Shown piece by piece: positions 35,401-47,935 of a DNA stretch of 64,000 nt (the first letter of the stretch is position 1; each line of letters opens with the position of its first letter). Source of the DNA: Acorus gramineus (Eukaryota; Streptophyta; Magnoliopsida; Acorales; Acoraceae); NCBI GenBank assembly GCA_030737835.1, contig JAUJYN010000081.1:124001-188000 (forward strand), written 5' to 3'. The notes beneath the pieces were generated by a model, which made no database searches, was not told the origin of the DNA, and saw nothing but the letters and a program-made list of their open reading frames with translations. The translations under genes and the position numbers were made by a program.

Positions 35401-38099
35401 AATGATGTTTTTTTTTATTCGCAAGATGTTTGATTTGTTTACAAAAGAGGGTTTTTTTTTAATGATGTTAGGATTTATGTTATGGTTTCATAAATGGATT
35501 GATGTTATGGTTTGAATATGATTTTTCTAGGAGGATGTTCTTTAACTATAAAAAAAAAACTCTCAACAGAGGCAATTGCAGACCTTTCAACATACGACTT
35601 GCAACTTCACTATGGGATTAATCCGGACCCTCTTTGGGATTTCTTTACATATAATGTGAACTAGAGAACATGGAGATGATGGGATTAATGTGAATGTTGT
35701 CTTTGTCATTTCTTCTTGGTCATTTCGGCTTTATCATTTCTTCATTGAAGTTCTTCTTTGTCATTTCTTTTTTATTTTGTTTTTTCTTTTTTATGTCAAT
35801 CTGGTGGTTTGTTTATCAATACAGATCAAGGTTTTAAAAGATGTATATGTTATTACTTTTTAGACAAGTCATCTCCTGGGCTGGCAGTTTGAATTTCTGT
35901 TATTCAACTGCACAGGGTTCTTGGTCATTTCTGTTGTTCATATAGTTCTTGGTCATTTCTGTTGTTCACATAGAATTACATTATTCAACTGCAGCCAATT
36001 GAAGAATGAAGATAGACAGTGAGTCTATTGATGTAGTAATTGTCGATTCAAAAATGCAGGTTGTTCCACACAATATCTGGAGTGAAATAATGTCTGATTA
36101 ATATTTACACTGTTATAATATCTGACTAATACTTACATCAAAAAAAATATCTGACTAATATTTACTGATAGTTCATCTGAAATGCTATGGGCTGCAATAT
36201 GATGTCCAATGAGGTATGGTTCCAAAATGCAACATTTTGAAGCGTTCCAAGGCACATTTTCTGATTGAATTCAGTCCCCATTCTTGTATTGTTATGGAAT
36301 CACTTTAGGCACATGATTTCTGATTGTCAGGAAAGTTGCCAAATTATCTTGTGATTTGGTCTTTTTCAATCTCAAAAAAAAGCTTTGGTTATTTGGGGCC
36401 TCCAACACAAACATAATTGAGTGACCCAAATTCTAATATCGAAAAGCATAGGCTCCACCCGACAACCTGTTTAAAACATTCTAATCCCATTAACTTGCTT
36501 AGTTCCAGCTCTCACATCAACCTGTTTAAAACAACAAACATTCTAATCCTGCTATTTAAAACATCACATTTCAACCATACATTATTACATTACATCCTGT
36601 CTAAAACAACCACTTGCAGCTATATTACATATACAACCTATTGTTTAATACAACAACCACCTAATGCCAATGGTAGCAATCAACAATCAGCATCTCCAAG
36701 ACTGGCCTTAATTTTGCAAACATCCAATTAACAGTTTACAACAAAAACTGAAACTCATTGGACTAAATACACACACAGTTAACAACAACATCATATATGG
36801 TTTTTGTGGAAGTAAAAATAATATCCTCTTCAGTTTTGAATTTGTTTTACTCCACGTGTTCTATTTCATGTACAACCCTCTCAATATTATAGTACTTCGT
36901 ACTTTGATTTATCAACAAGCTTCTATGAAGATGGATCCACTTCAAACTCATATTTGCAAGTTTCGTCCCCATCTTCAGTATTCGAATGCACCATATCCAC
37001 CTCTATCTGAAAATAATTTCAATATTTAAATGTCAAAATTAGATATGCATTCAGTGTGTATATAAAAGAAAATTTTATATAATTGGATATAATCAAAGTA
37101 CAAAACAGAGGACAGAAAAAAAGATGTATGTGTGGGAAACTGCATGTGTTCTAAAGTACAATGTCTTGATCATTTACTGTCTCTCAACTTGATAGACCAA
37201 ATCATACCAAGCAAAAAAAAAAAAAAAAAACTTGGCGTATAAGCGAAAATTCACAAGCAAGGACGCAAATGATTTGGTTTATCAATCAAAGAAATATACA
37301 TTGACATCTGCTGGAATTTGGATAAGTCAACAGAAGAAAAAAATATCACAGCTAAGGTGTGTGGGCTTGCTCTGCTATTACTCCAGCACGTGTATCTATT
37401 ATTTTTTCAATGTTCATCATGAGAATTATTCATTTCTTTTTCAATTTCAAATAATTCAACAAGCTTCTTTGGATTTCTAGAGTCTATTTCATGACAAACG
37501 AAATTTCAGATGTAAAATAGAATTTTTTTTTCTCTATACATGATGTAGAATCTGACAGTATGCATGATGAGTGGCCTTGATCAATGCACTCATAATTCTT
37601 CAGGCATGAGAAGAATACATACTATATGGGGTCATATTGACTACAGATAATAGATATTTCCCTGAGAATAAATGGCAACAATTAATGAATTCATGATTCT
37701 TTAAAGGTATGAAAATCAATCATCATATGGGTTCATAATCACTAAAAAATAATAGATGTTTATCTGAGCTATATAGTCTACCCATTTTATACAGATTTCA
37801 ACTGCTTATCATCATTACTCAACGTTTTTACTTGCTATAAAAGGTTTTATATAAAATGTTATAATGCAGTCAATGTTTTCTAGCACATGTAGATCAATGG
37901 AACACAGGGTTACACAACAAGTCCAAATAAATTTAAAACAAAACTGTATAAGCACAAAAAGTGAAAGCACAAAATTTAAAACAAGACACCCTCCAAAAAC
38001 AAGATACTTACATCCCATTCAAATTGAGGTTTGTGAATTGTGACTCGAAGTAGGATTACCTTTAAACCAATGTTTTCAGTTTCACTACAGGTCATTAAG
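35401..38099. other. AT-rich DNA, probably transposon interior
   Basis: No convincing coding frame. Small repeats are present: cttggtcatttctgttgttca twice (about 35920-35970) and tatctgactaata words (about 36115-36170). A diverged duplication lies at about 37570-37660 and 37680-37770. It may be the degraded interior of the element starting at 34821. Confidence 0.4.
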
Positions 38100-40075
38100 T
38101 GTCACGCCCCAGGGCGGCCGTCCCCAGGACGCGGCAAGTGTATATATGATATCAGTAAACAGGAGATCAATAATATACCACAAACAACAACTAAAATGAC
38201 AACACAGATAAAGGCAGGGCTGACATGATATATACACCAAATGCGGAAGCTAAAAAGACTGAATCTGTAATCAAAACATACTACAGACTCGATACATAAT
38301 CATATGTCCTGTGAGAGCCAACATGTCCATATACACACAAATACAATCCATACATAATCCAAACTAGGTGCCCAAGCACAGAAATATATACATACAACAA
38401 AGAGAAGGATGCTGATGGCCTCAAAACTCGAGGGACGTGGCGCTACTCCGCTACTGGTGTAGTCGCTCGGGAAGCTCCTCCTTCAAGTCCTCCTCGGTAA
38501 TCACTGAAGAAAATAATTATGCGAGGGGTGAGCCACACGCTCAGTGAATAGCACAACCCATGCATACAGTTCATATTAACCACATTTAATCAAATCACTA
38601 GCCTCAAAGTGGCATAAATATCACAAATCCGGGGGTTCATCACATCGCCGAACCGCCATACCCTCACCCTCACCCTCACCCCTCAATAGGTGACAAAGGA
38701 TGTTGGGACTTAATAGGTTGATAATCATCCTTACACAATCCAGTGGGTCGCCGCATCGCCGGCCCACCATACCCTCACCCTCACCCCTCAATAGGTGACA
38801 TAGGCTCTTGGGACTGACTAGGCTGTTGGTCACCCTTGGTCCACCGATAGTCTCTCCCCACTCCGTAGGTCGTTTGGCCACTCCCACATTCAGCACAGTC
38901 CTTCTACCAAATCAGGAGGTGCCTACTGATGGGAGCCCCTGCACGGGACAACCTTTCTAACGCTGAGGTAGTCTCTACACGGATCCAACGAAGGGAACAG
39001 AACAGCCTATCCATCGCATATGATCCACTCGGATCCGCTGACAGCACATCTCTACAACTCTAATGTCTTGAATTCTTTCAGAATTCCTCCAGCGCGCATA
39101 ACCAAGATGCGGGGAAATAAATAAGACAAAAATGAGGAAAAGAGACCTTGGGAGGGCAACCTGAGGTCCCGATGTAAGACATCCCGCCAACCAAACAAGG
39201 AACACGGAGTACCCTAACCCGGGTCTCATTGTTAACCTCGCAAGGCCCCCTTATATTCCCCAAGGCATGCTAATAATATACGAGTTTGCATTTAATTAAA
39301 TAAATCAAACTAATATGACGCATGCATAGGTCGGGGCTTTCCTAGCATGATAGCGAGGTGGCAGGATGCACGGCTCATGCACATATCCTAAGGGTGCAAG
39401 TCCCTAACATACAAGTCTAGGGTGGCATGCATTCTACACATAAATCATGCTTGCATGGATTTTAATAAAACAGTTAATATTAACCATGTGCCCCAGGGGA
39501 GGACGGTACACGCCCAAGTGCATGTAGCGCCTCCCAAACTGGGTTGGGTTATCCCACTCACCGGAAGTCGGGTCGACGCGCGACCGTCCGTCGAGATCTG
39601 CAAGACAGGGTATCAACTGGTGAGTAATATCCACAAATACCATAAAAATATACAAAAATACACCAAAAATACCCAACACTCGGGAAAACGTACATACGGC
39701 CCGTATGCACGCTAACCCGAGCACCCCGGCTCACTCCCGCACCCCTGGCAGCCACCCGCACGGCCACCCGCCCCCCGGGTGCACCGCCGCCCCTCAGCCC
39801 GCGCACCCAGCGCACCGCCGGGCCCCTGCCCGTCGCCTCGACAAGCCGCTGAGCCTCCCGGGTGCACCGCGCGCCCACTGCGCCCCAGCGCAGCAGCCCG
39901 CGCGCACCCCGCACGCCTCGCGCTGCCCCGCGAGCACACCGCACGCCTCGCGTGCCCAGCACCTCGCCCCGCGCGCACTCCCCGCGCATCATCCGCTCGC
40001 ACAGATCTCCGCACCAATCGCTCGACCAGCTCCTCCCGGGTGCACCCGCGCACACTGCGCCCCTGCACGCGCGCC
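38100..40075 (-). mobile_element. solo LTR, family S, copy 3, truncated
   Basis: It starts TGTCACGCCCCAGGGCGGCC like copy 1 and follows it through the CACCCTCACC repeats and into the GC-rich centre, then stops where the gypsy LTR begins at 40076. About 1 kb of the family consensus (the U3/TATA side) is missing and does not reappear beyond 62203. The candidate target sequence at its intact end is ttaag (38095-38099); the partner is lost. Confidence 0.8.
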
Positions 40076-40492
40076 TGTCGGTGTTGGATTTTGACGCAGG
40101 CGTTGGTCGTGAATCCGGGTTCCTTCAAGTTTGGTTCCGTCACGCACACGGCGCTTCGAATCACCACTTGATGGATCGTCCAAGGTTGCCCGACCGCTTC
40201 CAGGGACGTTGGTGTGATCGCCACTTGCTTTTCCTCAAAAGCAAGAAAAGAAGATTTCTTCTGTTATTACTCGCCTTCAACGAGGGATGCGGGTTCTCCT
40301 CTCAAGGATCACGGCCGGCCGTGCCTTGAGGTGTTTAAGCTCAGATTGATCCTGCAAAACCCAAAGAGAGAGAAAGATATTTTTTTTTTTTTGTGCAGGA
40401 TTGGCAAAATGGGATAAAAACAGGTGTTCTTTCTGGTCAATAGACTGGAGGTTGATGAACCAGAAGGGATTGTTGGTCTCAACGAGCCACAG

Positions 40493-40845
40493 GGGAGTTG
40501 TCGAGATTGACAAACTATGGGTGGATTGTCGGGTTCGACGAACTATGATTGGATTGTCGAGTTCGACGAGTTAAAGGGGGGTTGTCGGGTTCGACGAACT
40601 ATGGGTGGATTGTCGGATTCGACGGGTTAAAAGGGGGGTTGTCGGGTTTGACGAGTTAAAGGGGGGGCTGTCGGGTTTGACGAGTTAAAGGGAGATTGTC
40701 GGGTTTGACGAGTTAAAGGGGGGTTGTCGGGTTTGACGAGTTAAAGGGGGGTTGTCGGGTTTGACGAGTTAAAGGGGGGTTGTCGGGTTTGACGAGTTAG
40801 AGGAGGGTTGTCGGGTTTGACGAGTTGAAAGGGGGATTGTCAAGG
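40493..40845. repeat. tandem array in LTR, about 27-bp units with TTCGACGA/TTTGACGA core
   Basis: About a dozen units of the form ggttgtcgggtttgacgagt with taaagggg linkers. The other LTR has its own version at about 60103-60505 with a different order of variants, showing that unit number and type change faster than the rest of the LTR. Confidence 0.9.
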
Positions 40846-41984
40846 GTTAACTCCAAGAAAAATTTAACAAAATTAGTGGGAGGTTTTATGTTAACAAGAA
40901 ACTGAGAAAAACAAAAAAAACAGCATATAAACAGTATATAAAAGAGTAATAACAAACATATAAAGCAGTAAATGACAAACAAAGTAAACAAAATAAAACA
41001 AAAGGGGTTAGTAGTCCTTGGGAGGTACCCAAACTTGCAAAGGGGAGTGTTCAAATGGTCCCTAGACCAACTGACCAACGATCCAAGTTAGGGTCGTCCG
41101 CCAGCTGCGTATAGTTTTCAAAAGAACTGATAAAAGTCCAATGATGTACTCCAACACTCTCAACTTTGATTAAACTTATATTTATTTGATTTAGTAAGCT
41201 TGTTACAACCTGCTTAAGGGTTTTATGAGGAAATGATATATTATACAAGTTCTTTTAAGTAAAAGAAAGAAAAAAAAAGGGAAAGGGAAGGGAAGTGAGG
41301 GTAGGGAGGTGTGGTGGGTGGTTGCTTGGAGTGGCTGCTGGTGTAGGGGGGTGGTGGTGCTCGGAAATGGAGGGTGGAGGGGGGCAAGGTGCTGCTAGTG
41401 ATGAAGGAGGATGGATGGGTTCGGATGGGTGGTGTTGGGAGAGAAAGTGTAGGTTTTGAGTGGTGAATGAGGGTGGTGGGTGAGTGTTGGTGTGGCTGCT
41501 GGTGTGGGAGGTGGTGATGCTTGGAAATGGAGGGTGGAGGGGGGTGAGGTGCTGCTAGTGATGAAGAAGGATGGATGGGTTCGGACGGGTGGTGTTGGGA
41601 GAGAAGGTGTAAGTTTTGAGTGGTGAATGAGGGTGGTGGGTGAGTGTTGGTGTGGCTGCTGGTGTGGGAGGTGGTGGTGCTCGAAAATGGAGGGTGGAGG
41701 GTGGTTAAGGGTTGCTGGTCTCGAGTGGAGAGGCTAGGAGAGGTTTGGGGGGGGTGAAAGGTGGGTAAAAGATGAGTTAAAGATGGTCTTCTTCCTCCAA
41801 AAGCCTCCCTTTTATAGCCCAAACGAGCCACCACATTCTTGACACCTGTTTGGGGAGGTCATGAGTGCCCCACGACGCTCCCACGTTCGCCCGAAGTGGC
41901 TGACGTCGGTGGAGAGGCGAAAAAACTCAAGCCATGCCGTCCTTTCCGAGCTGAACTTATCCCAGTTTTTTTGACGATCCGTCA

Positions 41985-42270
41985 TCCCATTGTCTAGGTC
42001 GACAATCCCCCATAAATCGTCGAAGTCGACAATCCTCAGAAAGATTGTCCAGTTCGACAATCCTCTCAAAGATCGTCGAAGTCGACAATCCTCAGAAAGA
42101 TCGTCCAGTTCGACAATCCTTTCAAAGATCGTCGAGTTCGACAATCCTCAGAAAGATCGTCCAGTTCGACAATCCCTCAAAGATCGTCGAAGTCGACAAT
42201 CCTTAGAAAGATCGTCCAGTTCGACAATTCTCCCAAAGATCGTCGAAGTCGACAATCCTCAGATAGATTG
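41985..42270. repeat. tandem array in U3, GTCGACAATCC units
   Basis: About a dozen units of about 24 bp alternating gatcgtcgaagtcgacaatc and gatcgtccagttcgacaatc, upstream of the TATA box. Read in reverse complement the unit (ggattgtcgaactcgacgat) resembles the unit of the array at 40493-40845. A counterpart lies at 61636-61930. Confidence 0.9.
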
Positions 42271-42539
42271 TCCAGTACAACGAGTGGGTGGTCGCTTGTC
42301 TTAATCACCAAACAGATTTTAGATGTCTTGTACAACAACCCCAGGCTTAACCGTTCTGAGCGATAGTACTGCTTCTCTTGAGCTTTTCTTTAGACTTATC
42401 ACTTGTTGCGCTCATGCTTTCTTTTCTTCCCTTTCCCTACTCAAGTGATTATTCTGGCTCTGGGAAGATCATCCGGGCTTAGACCTGCAAACTAAGATAT
42501 CACAAATAATAAGTGTTTCACAGTTCTGACCGATCAAAA

Positions 42540-42570
42540 TGGGGTATCTACAATTGCCCCTCCTCGGATG
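42540..42570 (-). other. polypurine tract at the 3' LTR edge
   Basis: Directly before the 3' LTR, in the sense direction, stands GAGGAGGGGCAAT, then TGTAGATACC. This is the expected place and composition for the plus-strand primer of an LTR retrotransposon. Confidence 0.7.
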
Positions 42571-43646
42571 GTGTTTTAAGTGAAGCTTGAAGCACCATTC
42601 GAGGATAAGAAGAGAGACCTCATTTTGATCGGTTTAACCATCAGGCATTGTTTTCTGGTAAATACAAGTCAGGAGATAAACATGGAAGCAATTTTCTTAT
42701 GATCCATTAATGAAATGATCATTGAAGGGAGAAGGAAATATTTGATCTAAATGTCAATGAGTGATCCAACCCTTGGTTGGGGTTCCTAGCCTTCGTGTAC
42801 TGCAGCCCGGCGTTGGATTCCCTGTGCCTACCGTGCGTTGCAACTCAGCAAACAGGGGGATATCATGACAGAAATAAAAAGGGGACACTTCGAATAATTG
42901 GAGAAGGATTATTTTATTAATAACTCAAAGAAAATTGGACTATGGGGAAATCAATCCTGACTTGCATGTACTGAGAGACAAAATGCCCAGGTTTAACTGC
43001 CGTAGCCCTAATGAAAATCCTGAAAATGTACCGAAATGCTACTGACATATACGATAAAAATGCTTATAGATGCCCAAAAGATGTGCCAAAATTTGCTTTG
43101 AAAATTATGCAATAGAATGCCCAAAAGGTGCTCAAAACATAAAGAGAGTACAGAAAATCAGAATATTCATTGATATAGGCAATATAACACTTGAAAATAT
43201 CCAAAATCTGAAAAAAATAAATGTCTAAAATTTGAAAATAAATGTCCAAAAAAATCTGAAAAATACGTCCGAAATCCGTTGGAGATACGTGAAATAAAGT
43301 GTTCAAAGATGCTTCCAAGGCACAACTATATAAACTTAAATTAAGTACATGTTTATTTAGATAGATACATGTGCATATATATATGGGTGACTTAGACATG
43401 CTGTGATGGTTTTGACTCAACTCAAATTAAATGCATGTTTATTTAGATAGCTACATGTGTATATATATATGGGTGACTTAGACATGCTGTGATGGGGTTT
43501 TGACTCAAATGAAATGTGAAATAACACAAGCCGCTCGTTCAACCCGGGGCGTCACCAAATTCTAAGCTTTAATTCATCCTCCCCAAATCCCTTTTTTTTT
43601 GACAGACCCCCTTTCATCTTCCTCACCTATTCAAAATGAGATTGAG
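42571..43646. other. non-coding DNA between 3' LTR and PMD gene
   Basis: It contains a tandem duplication of about 100 bp (roughly 43340-43510; word tatatatatgggtgacttag occurs twice). The promoter of the plus-strand PMD gene should lie here; no clear TATA-leader pair was fixed. Confidence 0.5.
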
Positions 43647-46600
43647 ATGCCGCCGAGGACCGAGCGCTTGGAGCGAAAACGGCGGAAGACTTCCGCGGGT
43701 GGTTCGGTGGGGCAACATGGGGAGAGCAATGATGATCCGAAGGCGACCCTTGATGTTCCGAAGGTGAGGGGTGTGGTGGCAGGGATCGTGGAAGCAAGTT
43801 CAGCCACGCCGGAGGTCATGGGCAGCAGCGGTGGGGGCCGGGGTGGTGTTGAAGAAGAAGGAACGGAAGGTGCACGAGAGGTGTTTGGTGAAATGCTCGA
43901 GAGGGACCCTGAGACCATTATGACGGCGATGGTGGAAACAAGGCTGATGACGGTGATGGGGGAGGCAGTAGGAGGCGACACAGCGGTTGCGGAGGGCGGC
44001 GAAACATCGGGGGCAGCCGGCGCACGCATGGGGGTGACGGGTGCAGACGCGGGGAAAAGGGAGATGAGGGCAGCGGTTATACCCGAAGCGGGGGCGGGCA
44101 TGGAGGCTGAGAGTAATGCGGGCGTGCACCTAGTGGGAGTCTCGGGGGTTGTCGATGATGTGGCAACGAGAGGAGTGTCAGGGGTGGAGGCGGGAGCGGT
44201 GAGTGCGGGGATTGTCGCGGCGAGGGTGAATATGGAGACTAATGGGTCCGAGGAGGAGATATCATGGGATGAGTCGACTGCAGCAGAATCTGGTGATAAT
44301 ATAGGTACTAACAGATCCACAGACGAAAGCACAAAGATAGATGAGGTCGAGGGGGGCAACGTAAGCATTGATGTGTTTGCGGGCGTTGTCGCGGGTGTGG
44401 GTGGCTTTGGGCAAGACGCTGCGGAGGGTGGTTCGGACTCGGACGAGTCTGAGGGTGCGAACACAGGGGTTGATGAGCCTAATGAAGCTGGAGGGGCTGA
44501 TGAACGGGTTGCCATGCTTGATTTGGAGGCGGGGGGTGACGGCGAGGGCGACGATGAGGAGGAAGTGGCGGGTGCCTATCGTCGTGCCTTGGTAAACATG
44601 ATTCTCCCTCCCCATTTTTTTTTATTACTCCTGAAAGGAGAAATTAAATATTAGTAGGGAATTATCATTTTTTTACTTACCTTTGTCTTGTAGCGGCCGC
44701 TGAGATCATGTTCTTTTTGGCATGGCGTGCGAAACTGGTATAAGGACCTAGCGCCTGTTGAGCAAGGGCTTGTAGACGGGGCCAGGTTTCGGGCCTTCTT
44801 CCAGATTGAGCCTTTTAGTGTGGACCGAGGATATATAGAGGCTTTAGGCGAGAGGTGGGATCCAAGGAGCTGCACCTTCATCCTTCCGACTGGCGCAGTG
44901 ATGCCTACGTTAGAAGATGTCCTCCGGATCACTGGTCTTCCAGTCACGGGTCGCCCGGTGACAGGGAAGACACTTGGAAATTACCGTCGAAAATTTCGGG
45001 AGTTAGTCGGTGCTTGGGATTTCATTGATGGAGGGAAAACTCTCACCCGCATTCCTTTAGGGCGTCTCGCTGCTCAATATGGCTTGGGGAGGTTCCTCTT
45101 GCGTCGGCCAAAAGAGACGGAGGCGCAATTTGTGGCCCGAGACCTCATGACGAAACAAAGGAAGACAGTAGCCGATCCTGTGCGAGCCCAAAGAGAACTG
45201 AGGGCCTTTTATTTATTTTTCTTTGGGCGCGTGCTCTTCTGTAATTCCTCGGACCGAGTTTCTTTACACTTTTTGACCCTTATGGAGGATCTGGTGCAAA
45301 TGGGAGACTATGCTTGGGGAGCAGCGATGTTGGCTCATCTATTTGCTGAGTTATCAAGAAAGAAGCAACGGGCAAAGGACAAGAGTCTTGGTGGGTTCAT
45401 TGCATTTCTTCAGGTATAACTTGCTCGATGCTTGCATTTGCTTACCTTTGGACTTGTAATTGATTTTTCTCATCGTCCCCTTTTTGGTGAACAGCTCTTT
45501 GGGTACGAGCATATTGCTATTGCTCGTCCACAATCAATGGATCTTTGTGACCCATCTTTCCCTCGTGCCATGCGGTGGGTTGCGCCAGAAGCAAACTATG
45601 GTAGGACTCTAGCTCTTCTCCGTGAGGATTTTCTCTTGCTGACTGAGGAGAAGGTACGTTCTCTTGCTTCATCAAACTTTCCTTGAGAGGTGCATTCTTT
45701 CAGCTTAGTGTCCCATGCGCTTTTTACTATTTCAGATGACATGGAGGCCATACGTGGAGGAGATTCCTGATGAACTAGTCTGCGATACATGGCTTGTTTT
45801 CTTTAATGAGGTTCTCTACCACTGCGCTAGTCGCGTAGCACGCCAGCTAGGCTTTCACCAATGGATCCCTGGTCCTCTTCCGACTTCTCCTCGTCTGACT
45901 CTACGAGGGATTCCAAGAGCCTTTTTTCCAGAGGATGACTTTTCTGAACACTTGAAGTTATGGGAAGAGAAAGGCCACCCAGTTAGACCACCGGCGGATC
46001 TTGACAGTAGTGATGACTACATGGAATGGTATCGCAAGGAGCATGCAAAGGATCTTGGGATATTCGAAGAACTGATGCCTGACATAGAGGTAGGCATGTT
46101 TGTTTCCTTCAAAACTTGCTCTTTTCATAATACTTCTCATAAAGAATGATTATTCAAATCCTCTTTAATCAGGGCGGGCGATCTGCCGTTGCTCGGAGAC
46201 TTAAGACTGTGAGCGAGGAGCTTGCAGTTCAAACTTCATTGGTGAGTGAACTCCAGGTGGAGAAACAGCGACTCTTGCAGAGAATAGGAGATCTTGAGGC
46301 ACACCTTGAGGGAGCAGAGCAAGCTCGAGTTACTGGATCGTTACCATCATCTTCGGGTCAAGAACTTGTACTGTTGGGTCAACTGCAAGAGGCTCAAAAC
46401 GAGTTGATGGATGTTAGGATGCAGCTTGTAGAGGCTAGGGACCGACAAGAGAATGAGGCAGCGCAGTTTCAGAGGGAGATTCTTAGGACAAGGAATGACG
46501 TCCTTGCTTTGACCCGTGAGAGGGACAACTTGCAATCCAGAGTAGCAGACTTCGAGGCATCCTCAGGTGCATCCGACCCAGGTTTGCAGCGAGAGTTCAT

Positions 46601-47090
46601 CCATACCCTTCAGTCTTCTTTGGAGAGTGAGAGAAATGGTAGACAGAGAGCGGAGGAGGACCGGCGGAGGTCGGAGGAGGATCTCAGACGCTTCCAACAG
46701 AGGGCGGAGGAGGATAGGCAGAGAGCAGAAGAAAATAAGCACAAGATGGAAGACGATCTCCGGCTTTCCCAGCAGCGGGTCGAGAGGAGGAACAAAGAGT
46801 TGAGCTTGTATCGGTCTATTGTGGCTACTGTGAGGATGAAGATAAACTCCGCAGGGGTATTTACAGAGGATGACCTTAAATTTCTCGAGATGTCAGGACT
46901 GTCAGGCTCGGTGTCCTTTCGAAGCGGTGCATCACGTTCCTACTCAATGGCCCCCCCTCGTCTTCCCTCGATGGTTGAAGGATCCGCCACTTCGAGACCT
47001 TCTCCAGCGAGAGGGGATTTTCAAGGGGGCGAGACCGCCCCAGGACAATCTCCTCATCCTCCTTCGGTTCGGGGTGGTGGCTTCCAATAA
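43647..47090 (+). CDS. plant mobile domain (PMD, aminotransferase-like) protein gene carried antisense in the gypsy element, five exons
   Basis: Predicted exons: 43647-44591, 44694-45413, 45495-45653, 45736-46089 and 46173-47090. All have GT donors and AG acceptors and all introns are phase 0, giving about 1031 aa with no internal stop. Exon 1 is a low-complexity acidic/Gly-Ala-Val region. Exons 2-4 form the PMD: RNWYKDLAPVEQGLVDGARF, then GERWDPRSCTFILPTG, EDVLRITGLPVTGRPV and FFGRVLFCNSSDRVS. Exon 5 is a long coiled coil (LQVEKQRLLQRIGDLEAHL, EEDRRRSEEDLRRFQQRAEEDR) with a Ser/Pro-rich tail. Host members of this family (MAIN, MAIL1) act in silencing and genome maintenance. PMD genes in antisense position are known extra ORFs of some Tat-lineage elements. 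The start is the first ATG in frame. Function inside the element is unknown. Confidence 0.85.
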
Positions 47091-47164
47091 CAGGTTTGAT
47101 TCTCCTTCCTCCCTTGGATTCCTTTGGGCTATAACTCATACCTCATCCCAGACTTACTCCTCCT

Positions 47165-47600
47165 AGTGGGTGAATGATTTTGGCTGATAGTTTAGAGATA
47201 TAGAATGGACTGGTCCAAGTGTTTGAAATGATGAATAGCAGGGGCCATATGCTCTCTCTCTTTTTCTTTTTTTTTGGCTTTGTGAATGTGTGTGTGGAAT
47301 GTGGATATACAGGTGATTTTGACTGATAGTTTAGGGATATAGAATGGACTGGTCCAAGTGGTTTGAAATGATGAATAGCAGGGGCCATATGCTCTCTCGC
47401 TTTTTCTCTTTTTTTTTTTTTGGCTTCGTGAATGTGTATATGGAATGTGGATAGATAGGTGATTTTGACTGATGGTTTAGAGATATAGAATGGACTGGTT
47501 TAGGTGTTTGAAATGATGAACAGCAGGGGTCGTATGCTATGTTTTTTTTTTTGGCTTTGTGAATGTGTGTATGGAATGTGGATAGACAGGTGGGTTGAAT
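47165..47600. repeat. tandem repeat, about 145-bp units, three to four copies
   Basis: Each unit contains gttta(g)agatatagaatggac, then gaatgatg-like words, a T-rich stretch, and ggctttgtgaatgtgtgt. It lies just 3' of the PMD gene and may be its 3' UTR or polyadenylation region. Confidence 0.85.
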
Positions 47601-47654
47601 TTGCAGGGTGATCAGGGAACATTATAGATAGGCAAAGTTGTTGCTAAAAAGATG

Positions 47655-47935
47655 GCTCGACGATCCTCCAATGGGGTTGTCTTTGTCGACGTTTATCAAC
47701 AGGATCGTCCCCATTGACGTTTAGAAGCAAGGTTGTCCAAGTCGACGTTCCACGCAGGGTTGTCTTTGTCGACGTTCCACACAGAGTTGTCTCAGTCGAC
47801 GTTCACCGCCAGGCTCGTCCCCGTCGACGTTCCATGAGGAGTTGTCTTAGTCGACGTTCACCGCCAGGTTCGTCCCCATCGACGTTCGCCATCTGGATTG
47901 TCTAAGTCGCCGTTCACACCAAGACTCGTCCAGAA
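47655..47935. repeat. tandem array of about 32-bp units with GTCGACGTTC core
   Basis: Repeated ttgtc(t/c)(t/c)agtcgacgttc and cgtccccgtcgacgttc words. The GTCGAC core is shared with the two arrays in the LTRs, though this array is internal. Confidence 0.85.

Larger units (their letters stand above)
40076..42552 (-). repeat. 3' LTR of the Tat/Ogre-type element
   Basis: In the sense direction it begins TGTAGATACCCC at 42552 and ends CCAACACCGACA at 40076. It contains an upstream TCGAC-core array (about 41985-42270), a TATA box (GGCTATAAAAGGG, about 41806-41818), a longer tandem repeat of about 180 bp (41330-41700), and a second TCGAC-core array (about 40493-40845). Confidence 0.9.

Noticed and set aside
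43631-44515. A 294-codon minus-strand frame
   Set aside because: It is a shadow of PMD exon 1, whose low-complexity GC-rich sequence lacks stops on the other strand; splice-consistent coding is on the plus strand.
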